Assembly: GCA_013334965.1 (NCBI GenBank)
Contig: JAAXWO010000001.1
Span: 275,929-339,928 of the forward strand
From: Chlorobiaceae bacterium
GTDB taxonomy: Bacteria; Bacteroidota; Chlorobiia; Chlorobiales; Chlorobiaceae
Length of the DNA: 64,000 bases
Reading direction: 5' to 3'
Shown: one piece after another, positions 28,755-38,761 of the stretch
How the letters are laid out: the number at the start of each line of letters is the position of its first letter
Position numbering within the stretch: position 1 is the stretch's first letter
Notes under the pieces: model-generated
What the model saw: the letters and a program-made list of their open reading frames with translations, nothing else
The model's database searches: none
Told to the model about the DNA's origin: nothing
Program-made: the position numbers and the translations under genes

Positions 28755-29972
28755 TCAGTACAGTTGATGAAGTTCAAGTCGGCGCAGCTTCGGCGCCAGT
28801 TTCGCGGTGGCGCCGACTACGGCAAGCGTCATGATTCCTCCGAATATCACGGAGGGAACCAGCCCGATCAGGCGAGCAGCTATGCCCGATTCGAATGCTC
28901 CGATTTCATTGGACGATCCGATGAAAATACCGTTTATGGCGGATACGCGACCTCGCATGGCATCCGGGGTTGAGAGTTGCATGATGGTCGTTCTCATGAC
29001 GACCGAGACTCCGTCGCAGATACCTGAAAGCATCAGCATGAGGCCGGCAATCCATATGTCGGGCGACAGGGCGAACGCGATGATGCAGATGCCGAAACCC
29101 GCCACAGAAGTGAGCAGCCAGCGACCGGCATGCAGGTTTATCGGGTGGCGTGCAAGGTAAAGACCGGTTATCAACGAGCCTATGGCGGGAGCCGCGCGAA
29201 GGGTTCCAAGCCCTTCTGGTCCGTAATGGAAGATGTCGTGAATAAATGCAGGCAGCATGGACACCGCACCTCCGAAGAGAACGGCGAACATGTCCAGCGA
29301 TTGGGCGCCGAGAATGATCTGGTTGGAAAAGACGAATCGCAAACCCTCTGCTATGCTGGTGAAGACCGGGGCGCCTTCAGCGGCCTGCGGTTCCTCGATG
29401 CGGATGGAGAGCAGGGAGATTGCTGCGCAAATGCACAGGAGGGCGGCAACACTGTATCCCGCAGTAGTGCCTGCCCATCCGGCGAGGATGCCTCCAGTAG
29501 CGGGACCGGCTATAAGCCCCAGCTGGAATGCCGAACTGCCGATGCCGGATGCCCGCCCGTAGTGTTCGCGAGGAAGGATCAGTGCAAACAGGGAACTGTA
29601 AGATGGGCTGATAAAAGCACGGGCAAGCCCTCCGACGGCAATGGAGCCGTACAGCCAGAACAAAGGGTTGCCGCCTGTCAAGCCTGCGGATACGGCGGTC
29701 AGGGTGAGCGCGTTGATGGTCAGCAGCAGGGATGCCGCAACACCAAACATTTTTCGTGAGAAGTGGTCAATCGCATAACCCGCAAAAAGCGCGCTTGCGA
29801 AATAGGGGATTACCTCGGCCAGGCCGATCAACCCGAGCGCAAGGGGGTCGTGTGTCAGTCCGTAAATGTGCCAACCAACGACGACCGAGGTTATCTGGTA
29901 CGAGATGACGATCAGAAAGCGGAACGAGAGCAGCTTGATGAATGAGTGTTCTTGTGTCCCGAAGCGTAGCAT
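28755..29972 (-). CDS. MFS transporter, EntS-like exporter family
   Basis: A 405-residue major facilitator with about 12 hydrophobic segments. It has the loop GYAIDHFSRKMFGVAAS between TM2 and TM3, and GPATGGILAGWAGTTAGYSVAALLCIC and DAMRGRVSAINGIFIGSSNEIGAFESG typical of the MFS_3/EntS exporter group. Members export siderophores or drugs; no siderophore genes are nearby, so the substrate is open. It is divergent from the second MFS gene, with about 230 bases of shared upstream DNA. Confidence 0.87.
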   Translation of the reverse strand: MLRFGTQEHSFIKLLSFRFLIVISYQITSVVVGWHIYGLTHDPLALGLIGLAEVIPYFASALFAGYAIDHFSRKMFGVAASLLLTINALTLTAVSAGLTGGNPLFWLYGSIAVGGLARAFISPSYSSLFALILPREHYGRASGIGSSAFQLGLIAGPATGGILAGWAGTTAGYSVAALLCICAAISLLSIRIEEPQAAEGAPVFTSIAEGLRFVFSNQIILGAQSLDMFAVLFGGAVSMLPAFIHDIFHYGPEGLGTLRAAPAIGSLITGLYLARHPINLHAGRWLLTSVAGFGICIIAFALSPDIWIAGLMLMLSGICDGVSVVMRTTIMQLSTPDAMRGRVSAINGIFIGSSNEIGAFESGIAARLIGLVPSVIFGGIMTLAVVGATAKLAPKLRRLELHQLY

Positions 29973-30206
29973 GTATGACGCTGTTTATTAAGAAATCATG
30001 GACATTGAAAGGCAACCAGCATTACGCCTGACTCAAACGTCCCCTCTCTCAAAGTACTACCGATCTTTGTCGATCCAAGTGATCCAGTCCCGAAAAAATC
30101 TTATTATTCATTGGCATAATCAGCTGTTGCAGCTGGAGTTATGGTTGTATACGCTAAAAAGTGTTTACTTATGGTTCTGTCTTTATAACTGTTATCGTTA
30201 CTTCCT

Positions 30207-31448
30207 ATGCAGGAAAAAGCCAATCCAGGCATCCGCGACGTCTTCAGCCTGCCCGTCATTGTGGCTGCGCTGGGCTACTTCGTCGATATTTACGATCTCG
30301 TGCTGTTCAGCATTGTTCGGGTGCCGAGCCTGAAGTCCTTCGGTCTCGAGGGGAAGGCATTGATCGACTACGGTGTATTTCTGCTCAACATGCAGATGAT
30401 CGGCATGCTTGTCGGCGGGATTCTCTGGGGGTGGCTCGGGGATCGAAAAGGTCGTCTGAAAATCATGTTCGGGTCGATCCTGATCTATTCGCTGGCCAAT
30501 TTCGCCAACGGTTTGGCAAATACGTTGCCGGTTTATGCTGTTTTGCGGTTCATCGCAGGCGTAGGCCTTGCCGGTGAGCTTGGTGCAGGAATTACCTTGG
30601 TCGCAGAGGTGCTCCATACCAGGATCAGGGGGTACGGCACCATGCTTGTCGCCTCTGTAGGCGTTTCAGGTGCGATCCTTGCCAACATGGTTGCCAGTAC
30701 ATACGACTGGCGCAACGCATTTTTCATCGGCGGTATCCTTGGCCTGCTTCTGCTGCTTGCGCGTATAAAAGTGGCGGAGTCGGGCATGTTTCAGAAGATG
30801 GAGGCCAAAACGGGTGTCAGCAGGGGAAACATGCTGAGCCTGTTCACCGACAAGAACCGTTTTTTCCGTTACCTGAACTCGATTCTCATCGGCGTGCCGA
30901 TATGGTTCGTCGTGAGCGTGCTCATTACGTTCTCTCCTGAATTTGCTACAGCCCTTGGAATCTCAGGCAAGGTTACAGCCGGCAACGCGGTGATGTTCTG
31001 TTACCTCGGCCTGGTGTTCGGTGACTTGAGCAGCGGCCTGTTGAGCCAGTTCCTGAAGAGCCGCAAGAAAGCGATCTTCATCTTTATGCTTCTGACAATA
31101 GGCTCTGTCGGGGTGTTTTTCCTCCAGGGGCCAGCCACACCCCGATTTTTTTACGCGGTGTGCATTGCTTTAGGGTTTTCCGGGGGTTATTGGGCCATCT
31201 TCGTGACCGTGGGCGCCGAGCAGTTCGGTACCAACCTGCGCGCAACGGTCGCCACGACCGTGCCGAACTTCGTAAGGGGCATGGTCGTGCCCATTACGAT
31301 GCTGTTCCAGTTCGCGAAAGGATTCATCGGTATTGAAAACTCGGCACTCATCGTCGGAGGGATCTGTATGGTCATTGCCCTGGCATCGCTTGCCTCGCTT
31401 GAGGAGACCTTCCACAAGGACCTTGATTATCTGGAAGAGTTTCTCTGA
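30207..31448 (+). CDS. MFS transporter, sugar/metabolite-H+ symporter type
   Basis: A 413-residue major facilitator with 12 predicted membrane segments. The conserved TM2-3 loop reads WLGDRKGRLKIMFG, and FIAGVGLAGELGAGITLVAEVL matches TM4 of the sugar-porter/MHS groups. The family usually takes up carboxylates, sugars or other small solutes with protons. Nothing else in the operon indicates the substrate. It is unrelated in detail to the divergent EntS-like gene upstream. Confidence 0.85.
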   Translation: MQEKANPGIRDVFSLPVIVAALGYFVDIYDLVLFSIVRVPSLKSFGLEGKALIDYGVFLLNMQMIGMLVGGILWGWLGDRKGRLKIMFGSILIYSLANFANGLANTLPVYAVLRFIAGVGLAGELGAGITLVAEVLHTRIRGYGTMLVASVGVSGAILANMVASTYDWRNAFFIGGILGLLLLLARIKVAESGMFQKMEAKTGVSRGNMLSLFTDKNRFFRYLNSILIGVPIWFVVSVLITFSPEFATALGISGKVTAGNAVMFCYLGLVFGDLSSGLLSQFLKSRKKAIFIFMLLTIGSVGVFFLQGPATPRFFYAVCIALGFSGGYWAIFVTVGAEQFGTNLRATVATTVPNFVRGMVVPITMLFQFAKGFIGIENSALIVGGICMVIALASLASLEETFHKDLDYLEEFL

Positions 31449-31652
31449 AATCCTGTTTTTCCGGAGTTCCGGCTTCCATTTCCCTTATGCAGCTTGTTCA
31501 GCTTCAGGGAAGATGGGGCCGGTTCTAACCGGGATTGTCCCGAGCATTTTCCTGCCATTTGTATATCCTTCCCGACACATTTCTTGCCAGGGTCTGTTCT
31601 GATAGACAGGCGATTGCCCCGTTCCTCACAGCCAGCTCTATTTCTCCTGTGC

Positions 31653-34520
31653 TTAAGCGGCAGGGCCGCCGATAATTCCCCTTACGCTTTCCATTTCGAT
31701 CCTGAGGAACTTTCCGGTGTGCGAATCTTCGTTCAATGCGATCTGTTCGGGCGTTCCTTCAGCTACGATCATGCCGCCTCCGTTTCCGCCTTCTGGACCG
31801 AGATCGATCACCCAATCGCTGTTTCTGACAATGTCGAGGTTGTGTTCGATGATGATGACCGTGTTTCCCTTGTCGACAAGCCGCCTCAAAACTGCGAGCA
31901 GGTGCTGGATGTCCTGGAAATGGAGCCCGGTGGTCGGTTCGTCGAGGATATAGAGCGTTTTGCCGGTCTGGATTTTCGCCAGTTCAGCCGAAAGCTTGAT
32001 GCGCTGCGCCTCGCCGCCTGAAAGCAGCGGCGAAGGCTGTCCGAGCTTGAGATAGCCAAGCCCGACGCTCTGCATCGTGGTGAGGATCCTTCTGATTCGG
32101 GGGAAATCGACAAAGAACTCCGCGGCCTCCTCGATGGGCATTTCGAGCACGTCGGCTATCGATTTGCCCTTGTACTTGACCTGAAGGGTCTCGCGGTTGT
32201 ACCGCTCTCCCTTACAGTGTTCGCAATGTACATAGACGTCGGGCAGGAAATTCATCTCGATTTTCCTCGTTCCTGCACCCTGGCAGACTTCACAGCGTCC
32301 GCCCTTGACGTTGAAGCTGAACCTGCCGGCCTTATATCCACGGATCTGCGCTTCCGGCAACCGGGTGAAGAAATCACGGATGAAGGTGAACGCCCCGGTA
32401 TAGGTGGCAGGGTTCGAACGAGGCGTTCTGCCGATTGGTGACTGGTCTACGTTGACCACCTTGTCGAGTTTGTCGATACCCTCAAGGCCGTCGCAGGGAA
32501 GGGCAAGGAGCTTCGATCGATAGAAGTGACGGGCCAGGATCGGGTAGAGCGTTTCGTTGATCAGGGTCGATTTGCCCGAACCGCTGACCCCCGTGATGCT
32601 GATGAGGGAGCCTAGCGGGAGCCGAGCGTCGACGTTTTTCAGGTTGTTGCCACGACAGCCTTTGATGCTAAGGTATTGCCGCTCATCCTGCGAATCGGTT
32701 TTATCCGGGAGGAACGAGACCGAAAGTGTCCCGTCAAGGTATCCTGCAGTTACCGATTCAGGACCGAGCCTGTCGGCCGCCCCCTGGGCGACGATCTCTC
32801 CGCCATATTCTCCTGCGCCCGGCCCGAGATCGATGATTTCATCCGCCTCAAGCATCGTATCCTTGTCATGTTCGACGACGAGCACCGTGTTGCCAAGGTC
32901 CCTGAGCCTTTTGAGCGACTGGATGAGCCGATGGTTGTCCCGTTGGTGAAGGCCGATGCTCGGTTCATCGAGAACGTAGAGCACTCCGCTGAGCTGGGAG
33001 CCGAGCTGGGACGCCAACCTGATGCGCTGTGCCTCTCCGCCTGACAGGGTCAGTGAGTTCCTGTCGAGCGAAAGGTATCCCAGCCCGACGTTCAGGAGGA
33101 ACTCAAGTCTTTTGCAGATTTCATGGAGTATCGGCGTCGCCACAAGAAGCTCTTTCGAATTGAGCCTTCCCGGCAGGAGATTGAAGTACTCGAGCGCTTC
33201 GGGCAGGGGCATCGATTCGACTTCGGCGATATTGAGTCCGTCGATCCTCACCTGGAGGCTTTCCTGCTTCAGCCTTGCGCCGCCGCACACCGAACAGGTC
33301 TGCCTGATCATGAAGCTTTCGGCCCACTCCCTGAGTTTCGGTGTCGTTGCGTTCAGGCGGATCTCCTCAACATAGGGGACCGCCCCCTGGAAGGTCTGGG
33401 GATAGAGATGCTCGCGACCGGAATAGGTGTAGCCGACGTCGAACGTCCTGGTCCCGGACCCGTAAAGCAGGATGTCGATCGCCTCTTTGGGGACTTTGGA
33501 GAGAGGCGTCGAGAGAGAAAAATCGAATTTTTTCGCGATTGAGCGAATGACCTGCCAGAGGTTGCGTTTTCCCGGTTTACCGAAAGGCTCTATGCCTCCG
33601 TCATCCAGCGAACGCTTCAGGTCGGGCATCATCAGTTCTGCGGAGAGTTGCATGATGTCCCCTATGCCGTTGCACTCTGGGCATGCGCCGTAGGGGGAGT
33701 TGAAGCTGAACTGGTTCGGTGCGAGGGTATCGACCGGCACGGTGCCGTCAGAGTACGCATACTTGGTGCTGAAATACATCTCTTTGCGACGGCTGTCGTC
33801 CGTATCGCAGATGACTGTCGATTTGAACTCGGAGAGCGATATGGCCAGCGATACGGCCTCTTTCAGGCGAATTTCCATTCCAGGCCCGACCACCAGCCGG
33901 TCGACTACCAGTTCGATGGCATGGCTTTTGTAGCGTTCAAGCTGCATTCCTGGGGACAGTTCCGTATACTCGCCGTCGATGCGGGCCCTGAGGAACCCTT
34001 TCTTGGTGAGGCGTTCGAACAGTTCTCGGTAATGACCCTTGCGGCCGCTGACCAACGGCGAGAGAATCTGGATTTTTGCTCCTGCAGGCAGTTCCATGAT
34101 GGTTTCGCAGATGCTCTCTTCGCTCTGTTTCTGCAGCATCTGTCCCGTCGACGGATCGTATCGCCGTCCTGCTTTGGCATACAGAAGCCTGACGAAATCA
34201 TGGATTTCGGTTACGGTTCCCACCGTGGATCGGGGGGAGCGGCTCGTGCTTTTCTGGTCGATCGAGATGACCGGTGAAAGGCCTTCGATGAAATCGACAT
34301 CAGGACGTTCTATGTTGCCTATAAACTGGCGCGCATATGGTGAGAGCGTCTCCATGAAACGTCGCTGGCCTTCGGCATAGATCGTGTCGAAAGCAAGGCT
34401 CGATTTCCCGGAACCGGAAATGCCGGTGATGACGACAAGCTTGTTGCGGGGAATTTTCAGCGAGACGTTCTTGAGGTTGTGTACCCTCGCTCCGCGTATG
34501 GTGATATGACTGAAGTCCAT
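31653..34520 (-). CDS. uvrA: Excinuclease ABC subunit A
   Basis: The damage-sensing ATPase of nucleotide excision repair, full length at 955 residues. Two ABC modules are present: Walker [21 protein letters not shown] and [15 protein letters not shown], signatures [17 protein letters not shown] and [17 protein letters not shown], and Walker B segments near [10 protein letters not shown] and [10 protein letters not shown]. Zinc-binding pairs are CPECNG, CSVCGG, and CEVCQG with CEHCKG. It appears monocistronic, with a gene-poor region on both sides. Confidence 0.98.
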   Translation of the reverse strand: MDFSHITIRGARVHNLKNVSLKIPRNKLVVITGISGSGKSSLAFDTIYAEGQRRFMETLSPYARQFIGNIERPDVDFIEGLSPVISIDQKSTSRSPRSTVGTVTEIHDFVRLLYAKAGRRYDPSTGQMLQKQSEESICETIMELPAGAKIQILSPLVSGRKGHYRELFERLTKKGFLRARIDGEYTELSPGMQLERYKSHAIELVVDRLVVGPGMEIRLKEAVSLAISLSEFKSTVICDTDDSRRKEMYFSTKYAYSDGTVPVDTLAPNQFSFNSPYGACPECNGIGDIMQLSAELMMPDLKRSLDDGGIEPFGKPGKRNLWQVIRSIAKKFDFSLSTPLSKVPKEAIDILLYGSGTRTFDVGYTYSGREHLYPQTFQGAVPYVEEIRLNATTPKLREWAESFMIRQTCSVCGGARLKQESLQVRIDGLNIAEVESMPLPEALEYFNLLPGRLNSKELLVATPILHEICKRLEFLLNVGLGYLSLDRNSLTLSGGEAQRIRLASQLGSQLSGVLYVLDEPSIGLHQRDNHRLIQSLKRLRDLGNTVLVVEHDKDTMLEADEIIDLGPGAGEYGGEIVAQGAADRLGPESVTAGYLDGTLSVSFLPDKTDSQDERQYLSIKGCRGNNLKNVDARLPLGSLISITGVSGSGKSTLINETLYPILARHFYRSKLLALPCDGLEGIDKLDKVVNVDQSPIGRTPRSNPATYTGAFTFIRDFFTRLPEAQIRGYKAGRFSFNVKGGRCEVCQGAGTRKIEMNFLPDVYVHCEHCKGERYNRETLQVKYKGKSIADVLEMPIEEAAEFFVDFPRIRRILTTMQSVGLGYLKLGQPSPLLSGGEAQRIKLSAELAKIQTGKTLYILDEPTTGLHFQDIQHLLAVLRRLVDKGNTVIIIEHNLDIVRNSDWVIDLGPEGGNGGGMIVAEGTPEQIALNEDSHTGKFLRIEMESVRGIIGGPAA

Positions 34521-34753
34521 TGGTGACGTTTGACTCTCCCGCAGGAGTAATAAATAAAATGGCTTGTACTACAATCTATGAATGTTCCATCAATCAGCAA
34601 CGGCCATCTCCCGTTTACGGGATCAACAGAGCTCAGGTCGAGATCGTTTCTGAGCTTTGAAAAAACCTTTGAAAATTGAAGTCAAGGCGTATATTTCACC
34701 AGTCCGTCAGGACGCATATATATGTATCATAACCGATAAATCGCATTACGACC

Positions 34754-34921
34754 ATGGAGATTATGTATAAGCAGCAGGCTGAGCCCGGCAAGCAGTGCCA
34801 GGAGTGCCAGAGCTTCACCCCCAGCACCACCAACCCCGCAGCCGGCACTTGCTTCGGCAAGGACGTACTTTCCGAAGGTGGTTGCATGTTCTTCAAAAAG
34901 AAGGAAGAGGAACAGAAATAG
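34754..34921 (+). CDS. HiPIP-like small iron-sulfur protein
   Basis: A 55-residue protein. Four Cys at residues 15, 18, 33 and 44 (C-x2-C-x14-C-x10-C), with CQECQSFTP, AGTCFG and EGGCMFF around them, resemble the core of high-potential iron-sulfur proteins, which carry soluble electrons near photosynthetic or respiratory complexes. It is shorter than typical HiPIPs and has no signal peptide, so it would be cytoplasmic. The tail is Lys/Glu rich. A second ATG at 34763 has GGAG just before it and would give 52 residues. An antisense open frame over the same bases is a shadow. Two hairpins follow. Confidence 0.68.
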   Translation: MEIMYKQQAEPGKQCQECQSFTPSTTNPAAGTCFGKDVLSEGGCMFFKKKEEEQK

Positions 34922-34999
34922 GAGTCCCGTAACCTGTTGATCAGTTTTATCGTCGTAAAGGTTTACCTGGATTCAGAAGCTTCTGGATGCGCGTCATAA

Positions 35000-35020
35000 A
35001 CCATCAGGCGTCCTGATGGT
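35000..35020. terminator. Perfect 9-bp hairpin
   Basis: ACCATCAGG (35000-35008) and CCTGATGGT (35012-35020) with a CGT loop, followed by GGTGTTGT. The U tract is poor, so it may stabilise or process the transcript and not terminate it. Confidence 0.5.
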
Positions 35021-35045
35021 GGTGTTGTCAAAGCTTCTCGTACTG

Positions 35046-35094
35046 CAAGGGGTCCCGGCGGAGATTCAGTTCCGCCAGGACCTCTTGCTTTTTT
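35046..35094 (+). terminator. Long Rho-independent terminator
   Basis: A 17-bp stem (35046-35062 with 35071-35087, two G-T pairs) with an 8-base loop is followed by CTTTTTT. It ends the transcript of the HiPIP-like gene. Confidence 0.9.
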
Positions 35095-35316
35095 ATGTCC
35101 GGCATAAGGAGAACCACTATCAGGAAATGCTGACGATCGAAGGGTGGTTGGAACACTGACGGTAACTGAACGATACGAATGATGTTTGGTGTATGTGTAA
35201 TTACATGTTTTGCTCGATTTTGTTCATATCGCTTGTATATGTTACGTGTTATGTTACATTAATGAGTAAAAGACAGTCTGTTTCATGATGTTGTTATAAT
35301 AGCAGGGAGTATCGGT

Positions 35317-35742
35317 ATGAAAAAGCACATCTTACTTGCCTTTGTGGCTTTGTGTCTGTTTACATGCCTGCCTGCATTTGATGCGCGAGCAGAGGAGCAG
35401 ACGTCACAAGTCGGTTTCGTCGGGCCTCAATTTGTACTCAATGCAAAGCCTCATTTCATCAAGTTGAAAAACTTTGGGCTTTCAGTAGCAGTTGACGGGG
35501 ATGACATGGTCATCAACTATGGGCAGATCTACTTTACCTTTGAGGCTGATAAATGGTACATTGCCGATGATCTTACCGGCCCATGGGTGCTGATCAGTCA
35601 ATCGGTTCTTCCTTCGCAGATAGCCAAACGCTCCTGGGAAGAGATCAGAAAACATCCCGACATCAAAAACAGACGTCGCGAGCCCGTCAGTACGAAAATC
35701 GGAAATGTTGAGAATTACCAGCGCGAAGCCTCCACCTTCTGA
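35317..35742 (+). CDS. Exported hypothetical protein
   Basis: A 141-residue protein with a classical signal peptide (ILLAFVALCLFTCLPAFDARA, cleavage near residue 25). The mature part contains GQIYFTFEADKWYIADDLTGPWVLI, a Tyr/Trp-rich motif of the form Y-F-x(5)-W-Y-x(6)-G-P-W seen in several families of small secreted proteins, but I cannot name the family. It stands alone, 36 bases after a likely promoter zone. Location is probably periplasmic. Confidence 0.65.
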   Translation: MKKHILLAFVALCLFTCLPAFDARAEEQTSQVGFVGPQFVLNAKPHFIKLKNFGLSVAVDGDDMVINYGQIYFTFEADKWYIADDLTGPWVLISQSVLPSQIAKRSWEEIRKHPDIKNRRREPVSTKIGNVENYQREASTF

Positions 35743-36098
35743 CCCGTCACTTATCTTTCACTCTTTTCTGGCCCGGTTCTCTATCCTGCTTCAGGAGTCG
35801 CATTGTACAGGGGAGCCATGCCTGCAGTTCCATGAGACCCTGGTTCCTGCTGTTTTACCTGGAGAGTATCCGGGTTGCAGTATGCTTTCCATGGTATCTT
35901 GTTTGAATACAACGACCGTAAGAACATCATCCTTCCATTAACGGATGCTGCGGGATTTCTCGCGCAGGGGCAGATCGCCCTCGACTTCAGGTTATGGGTT
36001 TTCTGCCTGATCTTTTCGTATATTTTCAACACTGCAGTTCCTGGTAGCAGTTTCCATTGAAACATTCTAATCGGACCAATAACCATTCCGGAGCAACC
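35743..36098. other. Gene-free stretch before the DUF2892 gene
   Basis: 356 bases with a few short open frames on both strands, none with a recognisable product or good ribosome-binding site. The last ~40 bases hold the GGAG ribosome-binding site of the next gene. No strong hairpin or repeat is seen. Confidence 0.4.
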
Positions 36099-36287
36099 AT
36101 GACGAAAAATATGGGTCAAAAAGATCGTGCCGTCCGTGCAATTTTTGGCGTGCTACTGTTGATGTATGGACTTATTTTTCAAAACCTGATTGGCGTCGTC
36201 GGGCTTGTTCCTCTTGTCACGGCGATTATTGGTTATTGCCCGCTTTATAGTATACTCGGAGTAACATCCAACCGCTACGAGGACTGA
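36099..36287 (+). CDS. DUF2892 (YgaP-type) small membrane protein
   Basis: A 62-residue protein with two hydrophobic segments. The start of the domain NMGQKDRAVRAIFGVLLLMYGL and the end GYCPLYSILGVTS are typical of DUF2892, the membrane part of the YgaP rhodanese and of free-standing proteins often found in sulfur metabolism contexts. The frame opens at 36057, but ATG 36099 has GGAG 5 bases upstream. The Cys in GYCPLY is conserved in the family. A terminator follows 11 bases after the stop. Confidence 0.85.
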   Translation: MTKNMGQKDRAVRAIFGVLLLMYGLIFQNLIGVVGLVPLVTAIIGYCPLYSILGVTSNRYED

Positions 36288-36298
36288 CATTAGAATTG

Positions 36299-36327
36299 CC
36301 CCGGGCATTGTCGCCCGGGGTTCTCAT
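36299..36327 (+). terminator. Hairpin terminator after the DUF2892 gene
   Basis: CCCCGGGC (36299-36306) and GCCCGGGG (36313-36320) pair perfectly around ATTGTC, followed by TTCTCATTT. Confidence 0.85.
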
Positions 36328-36516
36328 TTATGCGCCGGGCGCTCAGGTTAACGTCCGGGTATGAGTCCGTGTCCCAACCACTTCCCAATAAACCCAGGGA
36401 TTTTTTCCCTGCTGTCATTCGGTGCTGAAAGACTGGAAATATTTCGGAACCGTGATGCTATCAGCAACACTCTCCACGCCGCTGTAATGCTGGTTCTATG
36501 ACACTTCAGCGTCAAC

Positions 36517-37104
36517 TTACCTGATGTTGTTGATGCTGTTTTTCACTGTATCATGCTTGTTTTTCATAATGTTGCTGATCATGGTATATGATCTGTTTTC
36601 ATCCTGCATTTGAGACTGGAGTTGCAGATACTGCAAATTGAAGCTCATTTGCATCTCCTGCATTGACCTGGACGCCGCCTCAATGGCCTGATCGCTTTTG
36701 GCGATGCCGCCCAGCAGGTATTCTGCGAGACTCCGTGATTCCTGCGTGGAAAGGCCCGGGATCATTTCATCGACGATTTGAACGGTTGTGGTCAGCAATC
36801 TGCCCGTTAATGGTCGGCTGAAAAGACGCTTTTTCAACTCTGCAGTCAGGATGTCCAGTTCATCCCTTTGCCCTGCCTGTAGTTTAGAGCGTATCTTCTG
36901 ATGCTGTCCGGTCAGTAACTTCAGCCTGCTCTTTTCAGTTACGCTTAATGATATCTGCCCGGAGCTGACCATTACCTGAGATTTTTGTGGACCCTTTTTT
37001 TGAGAAACTCCGGTCACCTCTGCCTGGCTGTTGAGAATCGCGATGATGCCTGATATGGCGACTATTCCTCCGCATCGGCCTACCCCTTTGATGTTCATCT
37101 TCAT
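36517..37104 (-). CDS. Hypothetical protein with one N-terminal membrane segment
   Basis: A 195-residue protein of unknown family. A hydrophobic stretch around residues 10-27 (CGGIVAISGIIAILNS) is a signal or anchor. The rest is helical and polar, with Gln/Met/Ser-rich C-terminal helices (MQEMQMSFNLQYLQLQSQM) that could form a coiled coil. It lies 86 bases downstream of the SLATT-domain gene on the same strand and may be its partner. Base composition is a little lower in GC than the core genes. Confidence 0.5.
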   Translation of the reverse strand: MKMNIKGVGRCGGIVAISGIIAILNSQAEVTGVSQKKGPQKSQVMVSSGQISLSVTEKSRLKLLTGQHQKIRSKLQAGQRDELDILTAELKKRLFSRPLTGRLLTTTVQIVDEMIPGLSTQESRSLAEYLLGGIAKSDQAIEAASRSMQEMQMSFNLQYLQLQSQMQDENRSYTMISNIMKNKHDTVKNSINNIR

Positions 37105-37190
37105 GCTTTTAACTGTTGTTGCAAATTACGGGGATATATCTGATGCAAATGAAAGCCGAAGAGCGACTCACCGGCCATGTCTTGTGGATC

Positions 37191-37691
37191 TCATTTAGAT
37201 TCCGGCAAGTTCCGGGCGTTTGCGAAAATCCATTGGGGTAAGGTGGGAGATGATTTGTCCAGAGCGTTCCAGCGGGTTCGGATAGACTCAATGCGGTCAT
37301 CCAGGTTATTGACTTTTGAGAGGTCGTTCGCCAGGAGCACCTGCACTTCAGTTCGAAGCGTGCCATATCCGACAGCCGCCTCCTTGTGGCTGCTGGCCCT
37401 TTCGGAATAACCGAGAAATGTCTGCAGGGAGGAGAGCACGGTTGCAAGGATGCTGATGAACCCGGCAGTCAGCTGGATCGCTGAATCTGCAGATTTGCCT
37501 ATGGTTGCAAATATCGCCGAACTGACAATACTTGTTATGATCACCACAGGGATGCCGAAGAGCTTGCCGCATTTCCCGTAATGGGTTGAGGCCATGAAGT
37601 TGCCTTTTTGCAGGATCCGTAATCCGTTGTGCCATCTTTCCAAAAGATCGATTTTCCTGTCGCTTGTTTCAGAGACTGTCTGCGTTGGCAT
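37191..37691 (-). CDS. SLATT-domain two-TM protein
   Basis: A 166-residue membrane protein. The central pattern fits the SLATT (SMODS- and SLOG-associating 2TM effector) fold: a helix ending in FMASTHYGKCGKLFG, two TM segments (IPVVIITSIVSSAIFATIG and AGFISILATVLSSLQTFLGY), then SERASSHKEAAVGYGTLRTEVQVLL and a final helix before SSPTLP. SLATT proteins are predicted pore-forming effectors in nucleotide-signalling defence systems; many occur alone. No cyclase or SLOG sensor gene is adjacent here, so a defence role is only suggested. The next gene on the strand is a membrane-anchored protein of unknown family. Confidence 0.7.
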   Translation of the reverse strand: MPTQTVSETSDRKIDLLERWHNGLRILQKGNFMASTHYGKCGKLFGIPVVIITSIVSSAIFATIGKSADSAIQLTAGFISILATVLSSLQTFLGYSERASSHKEAAVGYGTLRTEVQVLLANDLSKVNNLDDRIESIRTRWNALDKSSPTLPQWIFANARNLPESK

Positions 37692-38137
37692 AGGCCCTCC
37701 CTGGGATAAATAAAGTACGGTTAACGTGGTTGGGAATGATTGAAATCATTATCAACAATCCTCTTTGTACTCCCGGACGCTCCTCCGTTCAGGCCGATCA
37801 ACAATGAGCAGACATCCTCAATACGAGTATATGCCGTCCGCTCGGCCGGGTTCGTTTCACGGCGTCTGAATAGTTGAATTTATGATGTTATCGTCATTAT
37901 TGCCTCTTTTTCAATGTTAAGAATTCATTGCGAAAATATTGTGTTGTTCATCGATGAAACGCGCTGAATGGAGTCCGGCGATCCGGCGCTGCCGCCATTC
38001 AGGGATGGGCTGATATTTCCTGATTTAACTCTATAAACACTATAAACAGGAATATGATGGTCCCGTCTACGATAGACAGGAATAGTATATTACAGGTGGT
38101 AGTGAGTATCCAATGAATCCATCTATTGATATTTCCA
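37692..38137. other. Gene-free stretch between divergent genes
   Basis: About 446 AT-richer bases between the SLATT-type gene (minus) and the exonuclease gene (plus). It should contain both promoters. A 62-codon minus-strand frame (37999-38187) overlaps the exonuclease start and looks like a shadow. No repeat or strong hairpin is seen. Confidence 0.4.
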
Positions 38138-38761
38138 ATGGCGAGAACCCTTGCGGACACCGTTGTGGTGCTGGATTTTGAGACCACAGGACTGTCGCCC
38201 GAGTATGGAGACCGCGCGATCGAGATCGGCGCTGTTCGTGTTGAGGACGGCGTTATCGTTGATCGTTTTCAAAAGCTGATGAATCCGGGGTTCAGGATCA
38301 GTTCGTTCATTGAGGGATATACGGGCATTACCAACGACATGCTGAAAAGAGAGCCCTGTTGTGAGGAGGTGATGGCCGAGTTTGCAGGATTTATTTCCGG
38401 TTATAACATCGTTGCCCATAACGCTTCATTTGACAGGCGTTTTCTCGATTCTGAACTGAAACGGCTCGATATGGCTTATACGGGCAGTTGCTGTTGCTCG
38501 CTTCTTGTCTCCAGAAGAATTTACCAGGACGCCCCGAACCATAAACTGCAGACATTGGTTTCTCATGCGGGTATCAGTCCGACAGGAACATTTCACCGCG
38601 CGTTGGCTGATGCTGAAATGACTTCGCACTTGTGGTTATCGATGATCGATCGTATTCGTGAACGATATAAGGTGCCGGTCATTTACTTTGAACATCTGAG
38701 CAAGTTGTCGAGAATTGACAAGCTGCACGCCCATGGTTACTTGAGCTCGTTGGTGAAATGA
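38138..38761 (+). CDS. DEDDh 3'-5' exonuclease, DnaQ/PolC-epsilon like
   Basis: A 207-residue exonuclease. All motifs are visible: Exo[25 protein letters not shown] (Asp, Glu), Exo[16 protein letters not shown] (Asp), and Exo[12 protein letters not shown] (His, Asp), so it should be active. It could be a stand-alone proofreading subunit or a repair/RNA-trimming exonuclease. The frame opens at TTG 38126; ATG 38138 (MARTLADT) is the better start. It has no neighbours in an operon, and long AT-rich gaps lie on both sides. Confidence 0.88.
   Translation: MARTLADTVVVLDFETTGLSPEYGDRAIEIGAVRVEDGVIVDRFQKLMNPGFRISSFIEGYTGITNDMLKREPCCEEVMAEFAGFISGYNIVAHNASFDRRFLDSELKRLDMAYTGSCCCSLLVSRRIYQDAPNHKLQTLVSHAGISPTGTFHRALADAEMTSHLWLSMIDRIRERYKVPVIYFEHLSKLSRIDKLHAHGYLSSLVK

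Larger units (their letters stand above)
34922..35316. other. Intergenic region with two hairpins and an AT-rich promoter zone
   Basis: After the HiPIP-like gene comes a 9-bp perfect hairpin (35000-35020) and a long terminator (35046-35094). From about 35180 to 35316 the DNA is AT-rich with several TTATAT/TATAAT-like elements, probably the promoter of the exported-protein gene at 35317. No gene is seen here. Confidence 0.5.

Noticed and set aside
34696-34896. 66-codon minus-strand frame
   Set aside because: Antisense to the HiPIP-like gene, which has a better start, Cys pattern and terminators.
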